From the NCBI GenBank assembly GCA_964373065.1, contig CAYJSJ010000025.1, positions 1-13,399 of the forward strand: 13,399 nt of DNA, written 5' to 3'. This stretch comes from CAYJSJ01 sp964373065. Lineage in GTDB: Bacteria; Patescibacteriota; Gracilibacteria; Peribacterales; Peribacteraceae. A program made the translations under genes and the position numbers. Positions 1-7,285 of the stretch are shown here, in pieces (the first letter of the stretch is position 1; each line of letters starts with the position of its first letter). Under the pieces are notes generated by a model that saw nothing but the letters and a program-made list of their open reading frames with translations, was not told the origin of the DNA and did no database searches.

Positions 1-13
1 AGTATACACATGC

Positions 14-925
14 TTATCGTCTTCCCCGCATCCATGCTGCGGCCGGCATCGCGTTTTTTCCAGATGGTTGCAGGGTGACGACAGAGAGTACGGAGTCTTT
101 GCAGTCCACCTCTATGGAGTCTTTCTTTTTTTGCAGCGATGTTGCGATCAGTTTTACTTCTTCTCCGTCTATAGTCATACGCACACCCGGCCAAGGCACA
201 AGTGCGCGCACATGGCGGTCGATCTCTTCAGCAGTCATTTGCGTATCAACGATTCCGCCGGACCGACTGAGTTGCGAGCAGATCGTACTGCTACTCTCGG
301 CCTGCGGCGTTTCCACCAATGTATGTTTCAGTGTGTGTACGAGGAGATTGGCACCCATTGCACTCAGTCGATCGTGCAATGTGCGAAACGTTTCGTCGGC
401 GGCAATCGGCGTTGCTTCACGTGCAAGCACGGGGCCAGCATCAAGTTTGCGCACCATTTTTTGCACCGTAACGCCTGTCTCCGTGTCGCCTGCGAGTATG
501 GCGCTCTGTATGGGGCTTGCACCCCGCCAGCGCGGCAGCAGTGACGCATGCAGGTTGACCGGTGCGATCCGTGGAGCACCGAGAATTTCCTCACTCAGGA
601 TCTGGCCGTAGGCGACGACGACAAGATAGTCGAACGTCGATAGTCGAAAGTCCGTTGCATGCTGATCGTCTTTGGACGCATGACATTCGACTTTCGACTG
701 CCATTCCCTATTGATGTTTTCCGGTTGCCATACGGGAATTCCGGCTTCCATCGCGAGTGTTTTAACGGGAGAGGGAGCGATTATTTTCTTTCTTCCTACA
801 GGTTTATCCGGTTGCGTAATGACGAGTTTCATGTCGAATGCGGGATCATCGATCAGCGCCTGAAGTGATGGAACGGCAAACACGGGCGTTCCCGCAACAA
901 TAATGGAAAATGGGCGTTTGGACAT
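14..925 (-). CDS. fmt: Methionyl-tRNA formyltransferase
   Basis: Cytoplasmic enzyme that formylates Met-tRNA(fMet) using 10-formyl-THF. The 303-residue protein opens with a typical Fmt N-terminus (AGTPVFAVPSLQAL, residues 11-24). It has the formyltransferase core NLHASLLPRWRGASPIQ (124-140), whose N124 and H126 match the catalytic Asn and His of the family. LDAG (161-164) supplies the expected Asp (D162), and the C-terminal OB-like domain follows (about 220-300). The ATG start is fixed by the N-terminal match. No Shine-Dalgarno is seen; a TATAAT lies 12 nt upstream inside a palindrome shared with divergent rbfA. Residues about 76-98, between the conserved WQP and VVVAYG segments, are roughly 13 residues longer than the E. 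coli protein there and are encoded by a repeat tract, so they look like a translated insertion. The catalytic core seems intact, so I expect an active enzyme. Confidence 0.96.
   Translation of the reverse strand: MSKRPFSIIVAGTPVFAVPSLQALIDDPAFDMKLVITQPDKPVGRKKIIAPSPVKTLAMEAGIPVWQPENINREWQSKVECHASKDDQHATDFRLSTFDYLVVVAYGQILSEEILGAPRIAPVNLHASLLPRWRGASPIQSAILAGDTETGVTVQKMVRKLDAGPVLAREATPIAADETFRTLHDRLSAMGANLLVHTLKHTLVETPQAESSSTICSQLSRSGGIVDTQMTAEEIDRHVRALVPWPGVRMTIDGEEVKLIATSLQKKKDSIEVDCKDSVLSVVTLQPSGKNAMPAAAWMRGRR
625..699. repeat. Short direct and inverted repeat tract inside fmt
   Basis: Two adjacent 14-bp units, gatagtcgaacgtc (625-638) and gatagtcgaaagtc (639-652), differ at one base. An exact inverted copy of the last 11 bp of the second unit (agtcgaaagtc) lies at 689-699. 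The tract is in frame with fmt and encodes residues about 76-100, where the protein is longer than expected. This looks like a small repeat element or slippage product tolerated in a surface loop. Confidence 0.7.
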
Positions 926-937
926 GGGACCGTATGG

Positions 938-977
938 ATTATATTGTAGAGACGTTCCATTGGCACGTCTCTACAAT
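938..977. promoter_or_regulatory. Divergent -10 elements for fmt and rbfA within the palindrome
   Basis: On the plus strand TACAAT (972-977) ends 7 nt before the rbfA ATG, so transcription would begin at or next to the start codon. On the minus strand TATAAT (938-943) lies 12 nt before the fmt ATG, and an overlapping TACAAT (943-948) lies 17 nt before it. No clear -35 hexamer is visible on either strand. The assignment is by motif and spacing only. Confidence 0.5.
943..977. repeat. 35-bp REP-like palindrome between fmt and rbfA
   Basis: The arms attgtagagacgt (943-955) and acgtctctacaat (965-977) are perfect reverse complements. The 9-nt centre also pairs except for one mismatch (956/964), giving a near-perfect hairpin centred on 960. 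The core (gtagagacgttcca and its complement) resembles short palindromes that I recall as dispersed in several bacterial genomes; that recollection is not checked here. Each end of the palindrome reads TACAAT outward, a good -10 hexamer. Confidence 0.85.
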
Positions 978-984
978 TACGCCC

Positions 985-1317
985 ATGTCCAAACGCCCTA
1001 AAATGCTGGCATCCTCCGTCCGCGATGCGATCGCACCCGTTCTCCTACGGTGCCCGCGGGAATGCGGGATCGTTTCCATTACCGAGGTAGAGCTGTCACC
1101 CGAGTTTTCGTATGCCACCATCTATGTGAGTGCGTTGATGGAGCCCGACATCGCGCTCGCATTTTTGCAGTCGCAAGTTCCCTCCCTGCGCAAAATGCTT
1201 TCGTCGCTTGCACTGCGACGCGTTCCGGAATTGCGATTCCGCATCGATCACCGCTCAGAGAAGGGGAGTCGCATCGATGCGCTGCTTCCCGATATGGAAG
1301 AGAGAGGTGACAACTAA
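985..1317 (+). CDS. rbfA: Ribosome-binding factor A
   Basis: Small KH-fold protein that binds the 30S subunit during late 16S rRNA maturation. The 110-residue product has the usual RbfA length. It shows the family pattern of a short N-terminal helix (about 7-22), a central strand segment VSITEVELSPEFSYATIYVSAL (split over about 30-51), and the signature LRRVPELRFRID (77-88) followed by SEKGSRIDALL. The frame is open further upstream to 910, but that extension runs through the palindrome; the ATG at 985 gives a normal N-terminus and sits 7 nt after a TACAAT -10 hexamer. There is no Shine-Dalgarno. The first five residues are identical to those of divergent Fmt because of the inverted repeat. 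The nrnA-like gene downstream is a commonly conserved neighbour of rbfA. Confidence 0.93.
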   Translation: MSKRPKMLASSVRDAIAPVLLRCPRECGIVSITEVELSPEFSYATIYVSALMEPDIALAFLQSQVPSLRKMLSSLALRRVPELRFRIDHRSEKGSRIDALLPDMEERGDN

Positions 1318-1370
1318 ACTGCTCGAAGTAAATTCACATCTGGAAAATACTTTCGTGCAATACATGATCG

Positions 1371-1400
1371 TTGATGAATGTTTCCATTGCGACGTATCAT
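1371..1400 (+). promoter_or_regulatory. Putative promoter of the DHH phosphoesterase gene
   Basis: TTGATG (1371-1376), an 18-bp spacer, then TATCAT (1395-1400), which matches the -10 consensus at 5 of 6 positions. The ATG at 1410 follows 9 nt after the -10, so the 5' leader would be only one to three nucleotides. This argues for the 1410 start over in-frame TTG/ATG codons at 1371/1374, which overlap the -35. Confidence 0.5.
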
Positions 1401-1409
1401 CAACTCCTT

Positions 1410-2399
1410 ATGCTTCGTCGTGATGCCGTTCAACAGAGTGCTTCTCTTCTCTCGGAAGCTTCACGTTTGATCATTGTTTGCCATGCAAATCCGGACGGAG
1501 ATGCCGTCGGTGCTCTGCTTGGCATGGGGATGCTGCTCGAGCAGGCGTACCCGCATGCGACTGTGTACCACCTCTGCCACGATCCGGTTCCGCCGATGCT
1601 CGCATTTCTTCCGAGATCCGGAAGCGTTCATCATGCATTGACATTGCAACTCGGTGATGCGGTCGTGGTCGTCGACAGCGCGGAACCGAAGCTGACGCAG
1701 TTCCATGAAACGCACCCGGAGATCTTTAATCGAAGCGTCCCGTGCATCAACATCGACCATCATCCGTCGAACCTAAATTTCGGTACGGTGAATCTCGTCG
1801 ATCCCGAAGCGGCATCGGCGTGCGAGATCGTTGCGGAATTTGCCTCCGTGCTCGGTTGGCGCCTTACACCGGATATCGCCACCTGTCTGCTGACGGGTAT
1901 CTACACCGATACGGGCGGGCTGCTCCATAGCAATGTCACCGCGCAGGTCTATCGTACGGTGGCAGAACTACTCCGAGCAGGGGCGCGTCAGCGCGATATC
2001 GTGAAGTCCGTATTCCGCACTGCAAAACTCAGCACACTCAAGCTCTGGGGAAGAGTGCTGGAAAAGATTTCCCTGACGCGCGAAGGGGGTGCCGTATCGG
2101 CGGTGACCAAAGGGGATTTTGCGGCGACCGGAGCCGATGCAAGTGATCTTACCGGTGCGATTGATTACCTGAATGCCGTTCCCGGTATGCGGTTTTCCAT
2201 GATTCTTTCGGAGCGGGATGGCAAAGTGAAAGGTTCGATCCGTACGCTCAGGGACGACGTCGATGTCGCTACAATGGCAGGAAAGTTCGACGGAGGAGGG
2301 CACAGAAAGGCGGCGGGATTTTCGTTACCCGGAAAGTTGCAACCGGAAGTGCGATGGACGGTGGTGAAGGACGCGGGGGGCGCGGCGGCCGTGGATTAA
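1410..2399 (+). CDS. nrnA: DHH-family phosphoesterase, NrnA-like oligoribonuclease / pAp phosphatase
   Basis: Predicted cytoplasmic Mn-dependent phosphoesterase that degrades nano-RNA and/or pAp. The 329-residue protein has the DHH-DHHA1 layout: metal motif HANPDGDA (25-32), VVVVDS (85-90), the name-giving IDHHPSN (115-121), GIYTDTGG (163-170) with its metal-binding Asp, and the DHHA1 substrate motif GGGHRKAAGF (295-304). Length and motifs fit the NrnA/MgpA group better than RecJ, which is longer. The start at 1410 places the first metal motif at the usual distance from the N-terminus and follows a plausible promoter; the frame is open to a TTG at 1371. It lies 92 bp after rbfA, a conserved pairing in many bacteria. 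Its stop is only 3 nt from the stop of the convergent VirB4-like gene. Confidence 0.9.
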   Translation: MLRRDAVQQSASLLSEASRLIIVCHANPDGDAVGALLGMGMLLEQAYPHATVYHLCHDPVPPMLAFLPRSGSVHHALTLQLGDAVVVVDSAEPKLTQFHETHPEIFNRSVPCINIDHHPSNLNFGTVNLVDPEAASACEIVAEFASVLGWRLTPDIATCLLTGIYTDTGGLLHSNVTAQVYRTVAELLRAGARQRDIVKSVFRTAKLSTLKLWGRVLEKISLTREGGAVSAVTKGDFAATGADASDLTGAIDYLNAVPGMRFSMILSERDGKVKGSIRTLRDDVDVATMAGKFDGGGHRKAAGFSLPGKLQPEVRWTVVKDAGGAAAVD

Positions 2400-2402
2400 T
2401 TG

Positions 2403-4394
2403 TCAGGGTTGTTGGTTGGCCTCAGCTTCCTGCGGACGTACGTTGTTTGTATCGCCGATCCCCTGCGGAATCAGCGCCTCACCCTTGCGCCTGCTTTCCT
2501 CCTCTTGCTTTTGCGCTCTGCGGATAGCGAGGACTTCCTCAGGATTAGTAGTGATGATGGTCTCTTCCTGCGGGCTTGCGACGATCTGAATAGCAACGTG
2601 CTTATTGCCGGCGAAAAAGAGCCCCTGTCCAACGTCGGAATTGAGCAGCAGATATTTTTCTCCATCGGTAAGGTAAAAGAGTTTTTGAAGATTATCGACG
2701 GCTGTGGGTGATTGCTTCAGGAGGATTTGGAGCGAAGCATTGGTGATGATCGGTTTGCCATACGGAGAGTTTACGAAATCTTCGATGTCTTGCGTGATGG
2801 TGGTGACGCCGAGGTAATATTTTCTGGCACGCTTGATCAGCCCGTACAGAAACCGCGCGGAGTCGTCGTGCTGCATAAGGTTCCATGCCTCGTCGACGAC
2901 GAGGAACCTGCGTTTGAGCTCGGCTCGGATACGGTTCCAGAGGAAGTTGAGGACGATGTACATGGCGATCGGCCTGAGCTGGTCTTCGAGGTCGCGAATC
3001 TGGAACACGACCATTTGGTTTTCCACCTCCACGTTTGTCTTCTGATCAAACAGTCCTGCATAGCTTCCTACGGTGTATTTCTGAAGGATCTTTGCCATGT
3101 TTTCTCCTCCGGACGATGTCTGCAGCACATCGACGAGATCATGCAGTGTCGGCGGCTCGATTTCTCCTGGGTGCTCTGTCGTCAGACTGATACCCTTGAG
3201 TGCGTAGGTGTCGAGTATCGCTTTGTCGAGGATGCCGTCTTCCGCAGGCGTCAGCGTTCCGAGCATGATTTTGAAAAGACCATGCAGAGCGATCACGGCG
3301 GAACGGAGGACTTCGCCTGTCAGTGCGTCTTCACCGCGCACGGCTTTCGGCAGATCAAAAGGATTGATACGGAAGGAACTCTGGAGCGAGAGGGGGATAA
3401 ACGTTCCACCGACCGTTTTGCAGAGGTCTACGTACTCATTTTCCGGATCGATGACGAAAATATCCGTCCCAAACATCATCGCACGCAAAATTTCGAGCTT
3501 CACGGCAAAGGATTTACCTGCTCCGGAGGTTGCAAACACGGTAGCGTTGGCGTTCGGCAAGTCGAACCGATCGAAGATCACCAGAGAGTCGTTGTGGCGG
3601 TTGATGCCGTAGAGAATGCCGTGGTCGTCGGTTAAGTCGCTGGAACTGAACGGAAAACTCGTCGCGAGAGGAGAGGTATTCATATTGCGGTTTATTTCGA
3701 GTTCGTCGATTGCGAGCGGCAAGGTGCTGATCCACCCGTGCTCCATCTGGAAGTACGCCGGTTTGCTGAGCACCAATTTTCCCCCGATGAGCGATTCTAC
3801 TTCGGTCTGGAGCCGCTTCAACTTTTCTTCATCCTCGGCATAGATGGTGATGTACATACCGAACTGGTAAAGCTTCTCGCGGCCGCGTGCCAGAAGGTCG
3901 CGCAGTTCCTCTGCGTCCTGCAGAGCGGCTTCTATGGTGGGGTCGCGGACGATGCCACGTTGTTCCAAGATACGGATGCTTGAGCGCATTTCGGCAACTT
4001 TCTTTCGAAGCATTTTCATGATGACCTTGTTGCTCGACGGGTAGATAAATTGAGCAATGTCCATCTGCGCGTCGAAGTTGATGATCTGCCCCAGCCAGTT
4101 GGGGAATATATAGTTCGGCCAGTTGTAGACGTAGAGTGTGCGTGCGAACTGGTCATTGAGCACCAATTCCTGCATGCGCACCTCCATACCGGCCGGTGCG
4201 ATGAGGTCGAGCGTTTTTTGCAGCCCCTGTTCGTAGTGCACGATTGTTTCGTGTTCGTCGCTTGTCAGGCTTCTGCTTTGGGCAGCGCGCAGCACATCTG
4301 TTGATTTCTTGTGGAGACCCAGAAGATCATCGATTGCTTGGAGCAGGATCGATCCGTTCACGGGTGCCTTCGGGGGATGACTGGGTGCCGTCAT
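2403..4394 (-). CDS. VirB4/TraC-like conjugation or secretion ATPase
   Basis: P-loop ATPase of the VirB4/TraC (HerA/FtsK-like) family, which powers type IV secretion, conjugation or pilus assembly at the inner membrane. Of 663 residues, the N-terminal region (about 75-215) resembles the VirB4 N-terminal domain. Walker A is ATSGAGKS (288-295), followed by FVIDPENEY (313-321). Walker B is FLVVDEAW (497-504) and TTITQD (531-536) is the following sensor/Q motif. The tail (about 625-663) is charged and low-complexity. The ATG at 4394 is chosen because a strong promoter lies just upstream; the frame stays open to a TTG at 4475, but that would put the promoter inside the gene. No other secretion genes (VirB6, VirB8, coupling protein, relaxase) lie in the window. 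Family assignment is firm; the machine it serves is unknown. Confidence 0.9.
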   Translation of the reverse strand: MTAPSHPPKAPVNGSILLQAIDDLLGLHKKSTDVLRAAQSRSLTSDEHETIVHYEQGLQKTLDLIAPAGMEVRMQELVLNDQFARTLYVYNWPNYIFPNWLGQIINFDAQMDIAQFIYPSSNKVIMKMLRKKVAEMRSSIRILEQRGIVRDPTIEAALQDAEELRDLLARGREKLYQFGMYITIYAEDEEKLKRLQTEVESLIGGKLVLSKPAYFQMEHGWISTLPLAIDELEINRNMNTSPLATSFPFSSSDLTDDHGILYGINRHNDSLVIFDRFDLPNANATVFATSGAGKSFAVKLEILRAMMFGTDIFVIDPENEYVDLCKTVGGTFIPLSLQSSFRINPFDLPKAVRGEDALTGEVLRSAVIALHGLFKIMLGTLTPAEDGILDKAILDTYALKGISLTTEHPGEIEPPTLHDLVDVLQTSSGGENMAKILQKYTVGSYAGLFDQKTNVEVENQMVVFQIRDLEDQLRPIAMYIVLNFLWNRIRAELKRRFLVVDEAWNLMQHDDSARFLYGLIKRARKYYLGVTTITQDIEDFVNSPYGKPIITNASLQILLKQSPTAVDNLQKLFYLTDGEKYLLLNSDVGQGLFFAGNKHVAIQIVASPQEETIITTNPEEVLAIRRAQKQEEESRRKGEALIPQGIGDTNNVRPQEAEANQQP

Positions 4395-4427
4395 GATGCG
4401 ATTCGCCAGATACGGCGAAATCCAATA

Positions 4428-4456
4428 ATTATAGCACAAATCTTCGCTCCGTTCAA
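4428..4456 (-). promoter_or_regulatory. Extended -10 promoter of the VirB4-like gene
   Basis: On the minus strand: TTGAAC (4451-4456), a 17-bp spacer, and a perfect TATAAT (4428-4433) preceded by TGC, an extended -10. It is among the most consensus-like promoters in the window. Transcription should begin near 4421, leaving a leader of about 27 nt before the ATG at 4394. Confidence 0.75.
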
Positions 4457-4551
4457 TATGCATCGATTGTCTCAATTCCCTTTACGAAAGAGTTTAGTGG
4501 CTGCTTTCCAAAGATTGACTTTCTTGCATTTCATACTTTAAGTGTGCCAAC

Positions 4552-5367
4552 TCAGAGAGGGGATTTCTTTCTTGTGTTCCAGCGTTTGCCGTCTTCGAGG
4601 ATATTGAAGTCTTCTATGCCAGGTACATCAATGACACGTAAGCCTGCAATCAGAATTTCGCGGTTGTTTTCTATTGCTCGGAGGCGTTCCTGACCGATCT
4701 TGAGGAGTGTTTCCATACGGGCGATCATGTCTTTTGTTTGTGCCTCTTTTGCTGAGATTTCTGCAAAAGCGGCATTTCCTTTCGTGAGCTGCTCCTGCAA
4801 ATCACTCGCCTGCGCATACTGAAGCTCCTTGAGCACTGTTTTTAGCTTCCGATCAATATCACGTGTTGCCGTCCGCTTCTCTTTAGATTCTTCCTGCTGT
4901 CTTTCATAGAGTGCTGCAAGCTCTGTAACTTTTTGTTCCAGGAGCCTCGTCGTATTTTTTAGTGTGGAAACGTATTCGTCGATGGTTGCTCGGCGGTCAC
5001 TACTTCGGTTGAGAAGATCGACGATACTGATCTGTAGCACATCACCCACTTCTCGAAGCAGTGCAAAATTCTCTTCGGAATCGCTTTGGGAGTGCGCCTC
5101 GAGAAATTTTCGCATGACATCCATACCGAGAAGTGCGCTTTTTGCTGGCAGGAAAATTCCCTGAGAAAGATACAAACCAGCAAAAATGCCGAGAGGACCG
5201 CTCGATCGATTTTGCAGGAAGGATTCCCCAGCGATGCGTTCGAGGGAAGCAATTCCGCTTTTTACTCCGCTTACAGAAATCTCCCGGTTTGTCGTATCCC
5301 CTTTGCAACTTGCAAGAATAAGGCAGGGGAGCACTATCGCCATGCATGCCGCTTTTTGGCTTCGCAT
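4552..5367 (-). CDS. Orphan coiled-coil lipoprotein
   Basis: No family recognised. The 271-residue product starts with a basic n-region and hydrophobic stretch (residues 1-20) ending in the lipobox LASC (18-21), so it is predicted to be lipidated at Cys21 and anchored on the outside of the cytoplasmic membrane. Residues about 135-235 are rich in Glu, Lys, Gln and Ala with heptad-like spacing, indicating a long coiled coil. The segment 50-85 is Gly/Ala/Leu-rich (GPLGIFAGLYLSQGIF) and could contact a membrane or partner. The ATG at 5367 is chosen because it begins the signal peptide and a -10 lies 6 nt before it; the frame is open to 5496. It lies upstream of the VirB4-like gene on the same strand, but each has its own promoter, so a functional link is only a possibility. 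Confidence 0.85.
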   Translation of the reverse strand: MRSQKAACMAIVLPCLILASCKGDTTNREISVSGVKSGIASLERIAGESFLQNRSSGPLGIFAGLYLSQGIFLPAKSALLGMDVMRKFLEAHSQSDSEENFALLREVGDVLQISIVDLLNRSSDRRATIDEYVSTLKNTTRLLEQKVTELAALYERQQEESKEKRTATRDIDRKLKTVLKELQYAQASDLQEQLTKGNAAFAEISAKEAQTKDMIARMETLLKIGQERLRAIENNREILIAGLRVIDVPGIEDFNILEDGKRWNTRKKSPL

Positions 5368-5373
5368 CAAGAT

Positions 5374-5402
5374 ATTGTACAGGTTTTTATGTTGAATCAC
5401 AA
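5374..5402 (-). promoter_or_regulatory. Promoter of the coiled-coil lipoprotein gene (leaderless type)
   Basis: On the minus strand: TTGTGA (5397-5402), a 17-bp spacer and TACAAT (5374-5379). The -10 ends 6 nt before the ATG at 5367, so the normal initiation distance places the first transcribed base at or beside the A of the start codon. Confidence 0.65.
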
Positions 5403-5588
5403 TAGAGCGTTTGGGTGCCCAGGTACCGTTCTGTGGTGGACGACCGTGTATACATTTTGTGTTCAAAACATGAGCACTTTCTGTATGCAAGATCAAATAA
5501 TGTTTTCAGATGGAAAAGTACGAGACCAGTGCTACAGTCGGCTCAGTTTTCTGAGTATATGTTTTGTTCACTCCAATGAATTTTTGTG

Positions 5589-7283
5589 ATGTTTTCTCGA
5601 CTCACATCGACTGTTTCGAAAGTACTCGAACGTACTTTTCACGTTGAGCACACAGATATTCTCTGGGAACGTCCTCAGGATCCCGATCATGGGGATCTGG
5701 CAACGCCTATAGCCATGCAAATAAGTAAACGTATGGGAATTCCTCCACGGGAGGTGGCAGAAGCGCTGTCAAAGGAGCTTTCCCTGCTCAGTGATGTTAC
5801 GAAAGTAGAGATTGCGGGTCCGGGGTACGTGAATGTCTGGCTGTCTCCGGCTGCGTTCATGGAAGCTCTCGGAGAGACACGCAAAGCGTGCACAGCAAAA
5901 ATGAAGCGAAAAAAAGAGGCGCCGGTGATCGTAGAGTATTCACAGCCCAATATCGCAAAGCCACTTGGTGCGCATCACCTGCTCACAACGCTCATCGGAC
6001 AGGGGATAGCGAATCTTTATACGCATCTCGGCTACAATGTCTTAACGTGGAATTACATCGGTGATTGGGGGACGCAGTTCGGGAAACTCGCGGTAGCCGT
6101 AGAAAAGTGGGGTGACGGACGCAAGGCATCTTTGTATTCCATCGATGAACTGCTGTTGCTCTACGTACAGTTTCATGAAGAAAGCAAGAAAGATCCTGAG
6201 CTGGAAACCGCTGCCAGAGAAGCATTCCGCACGCTTGAGGCCGGAGACAAGGCACTGACCGCCTTCTGGAAGTCAATTGTGAAAACGACAAAGACTTCGC
6301 TTGCCGATCTCTATAGGACGCTTCATGTGTCTTTTGATCTGGATATCGGCGAATCGTTTTATCAAGACAAGATGGAGCCGGTGCTCAAGCAAGGGATACA
6401 GGCTAGAGTGTTTGTGGAGGGGGAAGAAGGCGCACTCATCGTAAAGTTTTCGGAGGAATCCGGCATGCCTCCGTATCTTGTGCGTAAGGGGGATGGCGCA
6501 ACGCTGTATTCCACGCGCGATATTGCGCAGATGCGCTATCGCATCGATACCTATCACCCGAAAGAGATTTTGATTGTGACCGATATCGCTCAAAAGCTGC
6601 ACTTCGAGCAACTCATCGAGACCTGTAAACAACTTCGATGGGAATTGCCAGCGTTTGAGAACGTTCTCTCAGGCAGGATGCGGTTTAAAGACAAAGCGAT
6701 GAGTACGCGCGAGGGGAACGTCCTGAAACTTGAAGAAGTGCTTTCCGAAGCCGTCATGCGTGCCGAAACGAACATCACCGAACATGGCGAAAACATCCAG
6801 GCTGAGAACCCGAAAGAGCTTGCGCACATGATGGGGATCGGCGCCGTTGCCTACGGCATTCTTAGCCAGAACAGAAAGCAGGACATCGTCTTTGACTGGG
6901 ATAAAATGCTCAGTTTCGATGGCAACAGTGCACCGTATCTGCAGTACACGCACGCACGCGCCCGGTCGGTTGTTACGAAGTCCGGCAGCACCTCGCATGT
7001 ACCGAAGGTGGAAGTGTTGAGTGTATCCGAACGCTCGCTCATCAATGTGCTGCTGCGATTCGAGCAGGTTTTGGAAGTGGCTAGGGAAAGCCACATGCCC
7101 CATATCCTTGCTCATTATCTCTATGAGCTTTGTCAGGCTTTCAACGCATTTTATCATGAGGAACCGATTCTGAAGGCCAAGGAGCCCCAGAGATCGCTGC
7201 GGATTTCTCTGACAGATTTGACCGCAACCGTCCTGAAGACTGGAGCAGAAATTCTTACTATTGGTGTTCCCGATCGCATGTAA
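5589..7283 (+). CDS. argS: Arginyl-tRNA synthetase
   Basis: Class I synthetase that charges tRNA(Arg). The 564-residue protein shows an N-terminal Add1-type tRNA-recognition domain (about 1-105), the Rossmann catalytic core with NIAKP (121-125), the strongly conserved IGDWGTQFG (157-165), the KMSKS-equivalent KAMSTREGN (369-377), and a C-terminal DALR anticodon-binding domain beginning near SAPYLQYTHARA (447-458). The HIGH signature is unusual: where most ArgRS have HVGH or HAGH, this reads GAHH (127-130), keeping only the last His. Length is normal and all other motifs are intact, so I expect an active enzyme. A GTG at 5586 immediately precedes the ATG and could also be the start. There is no Shine-Dalgarno and no clear promoter. 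The downstream lipoprotein gene begins 2 nt after the stop, implying cotranscription. Confidence 0.96.
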   Translation: MFSRLTSTVSKVLERTFHVEHTDILWERPQDPDHGDLATPIAMQISKRMGIPPREVAEALSKELSLLSDVTKVEIAGPGYVNVWLSPAAFMEALGETRKACTAKMKRKKEAPVIVEYSQPNIAKPLGAHHLLTTLIGQGIANLYTHLGYNVLTWNYIGDWGTQFGKLAVAVEKWGDGRKASLYSIDELLLLYVQFHEESKKDPELETAAREAFRTLEAGDKALTAFWKSIVKTTKTSLADLYRTLHVSFDLDIGESFYQDKMEPVLKQGIQARVFVEGEEGALIVKFSEESGMPPYLVRKGDGATLYSTRDIAQMRYRIDTYHPKEILIVTDIAQKLHFEQLIETCKQLRWELPAFENVLSGRMRFKDKAMSTREGNVLKLEEVLSEAVMRAETNITEHGENIQAENPKELAHMMGIGAVAYGILSQNRKQDIVFDWDKMLSFDGNSAPYLQYTHARARSVVTKSGSTSHVPKVEVLSVSERSLINVLLRFEQVLEVARESHMPHILAHYLYELCQAFNAFYHEEPILKAKEPQRSLRISLTDLTATVLKTGAEILTIGVPDRM

Positions 7284-7285
7284 CT

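Larger units (their letters stand above)
912..998. repeat. 17-bp inverted repeats spanning the fmt and rbfA start codons
   Basis: gggcgtttggacatggg at 912-928 is the perfect reverse complement of 982-998. Each copy contains the ATG and first codons of one gene, so both Fmt and RbfA begin MSKRP. The arms flank a 53-bp spacer that contains a second, smaller palindrome. A perfect 17-bp match over two unrelated start regions is very unlikely by chance and suggests inverted duplication, gene conversion or terminal repeats of an inserted element. Confidence 0.85.

Noticed and set aside
68..611. Two overlapping plus-strand open frames opposite fmt
   Set aside because: They mirror the codons of a clearly recognised Fmt on the other strand and show no protein family or sensible composition (Cys/Ser/Arg-rich).
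910..984. N-terminal extension of RbfA
   Set aside because: It translates the palindrome, lies upstream of the -10 hexamer, and makes RbfA longer than the family.
5368..5588. Longest noncoding gap, searched for an argS promoter and for a small RNA
   Set aside because: The lipoprotein promoter is clear, but on the plus strand only poor -10 candidates were found. A 5-bp hairpin (5542-5555) is too small to call a terminator or RNA.
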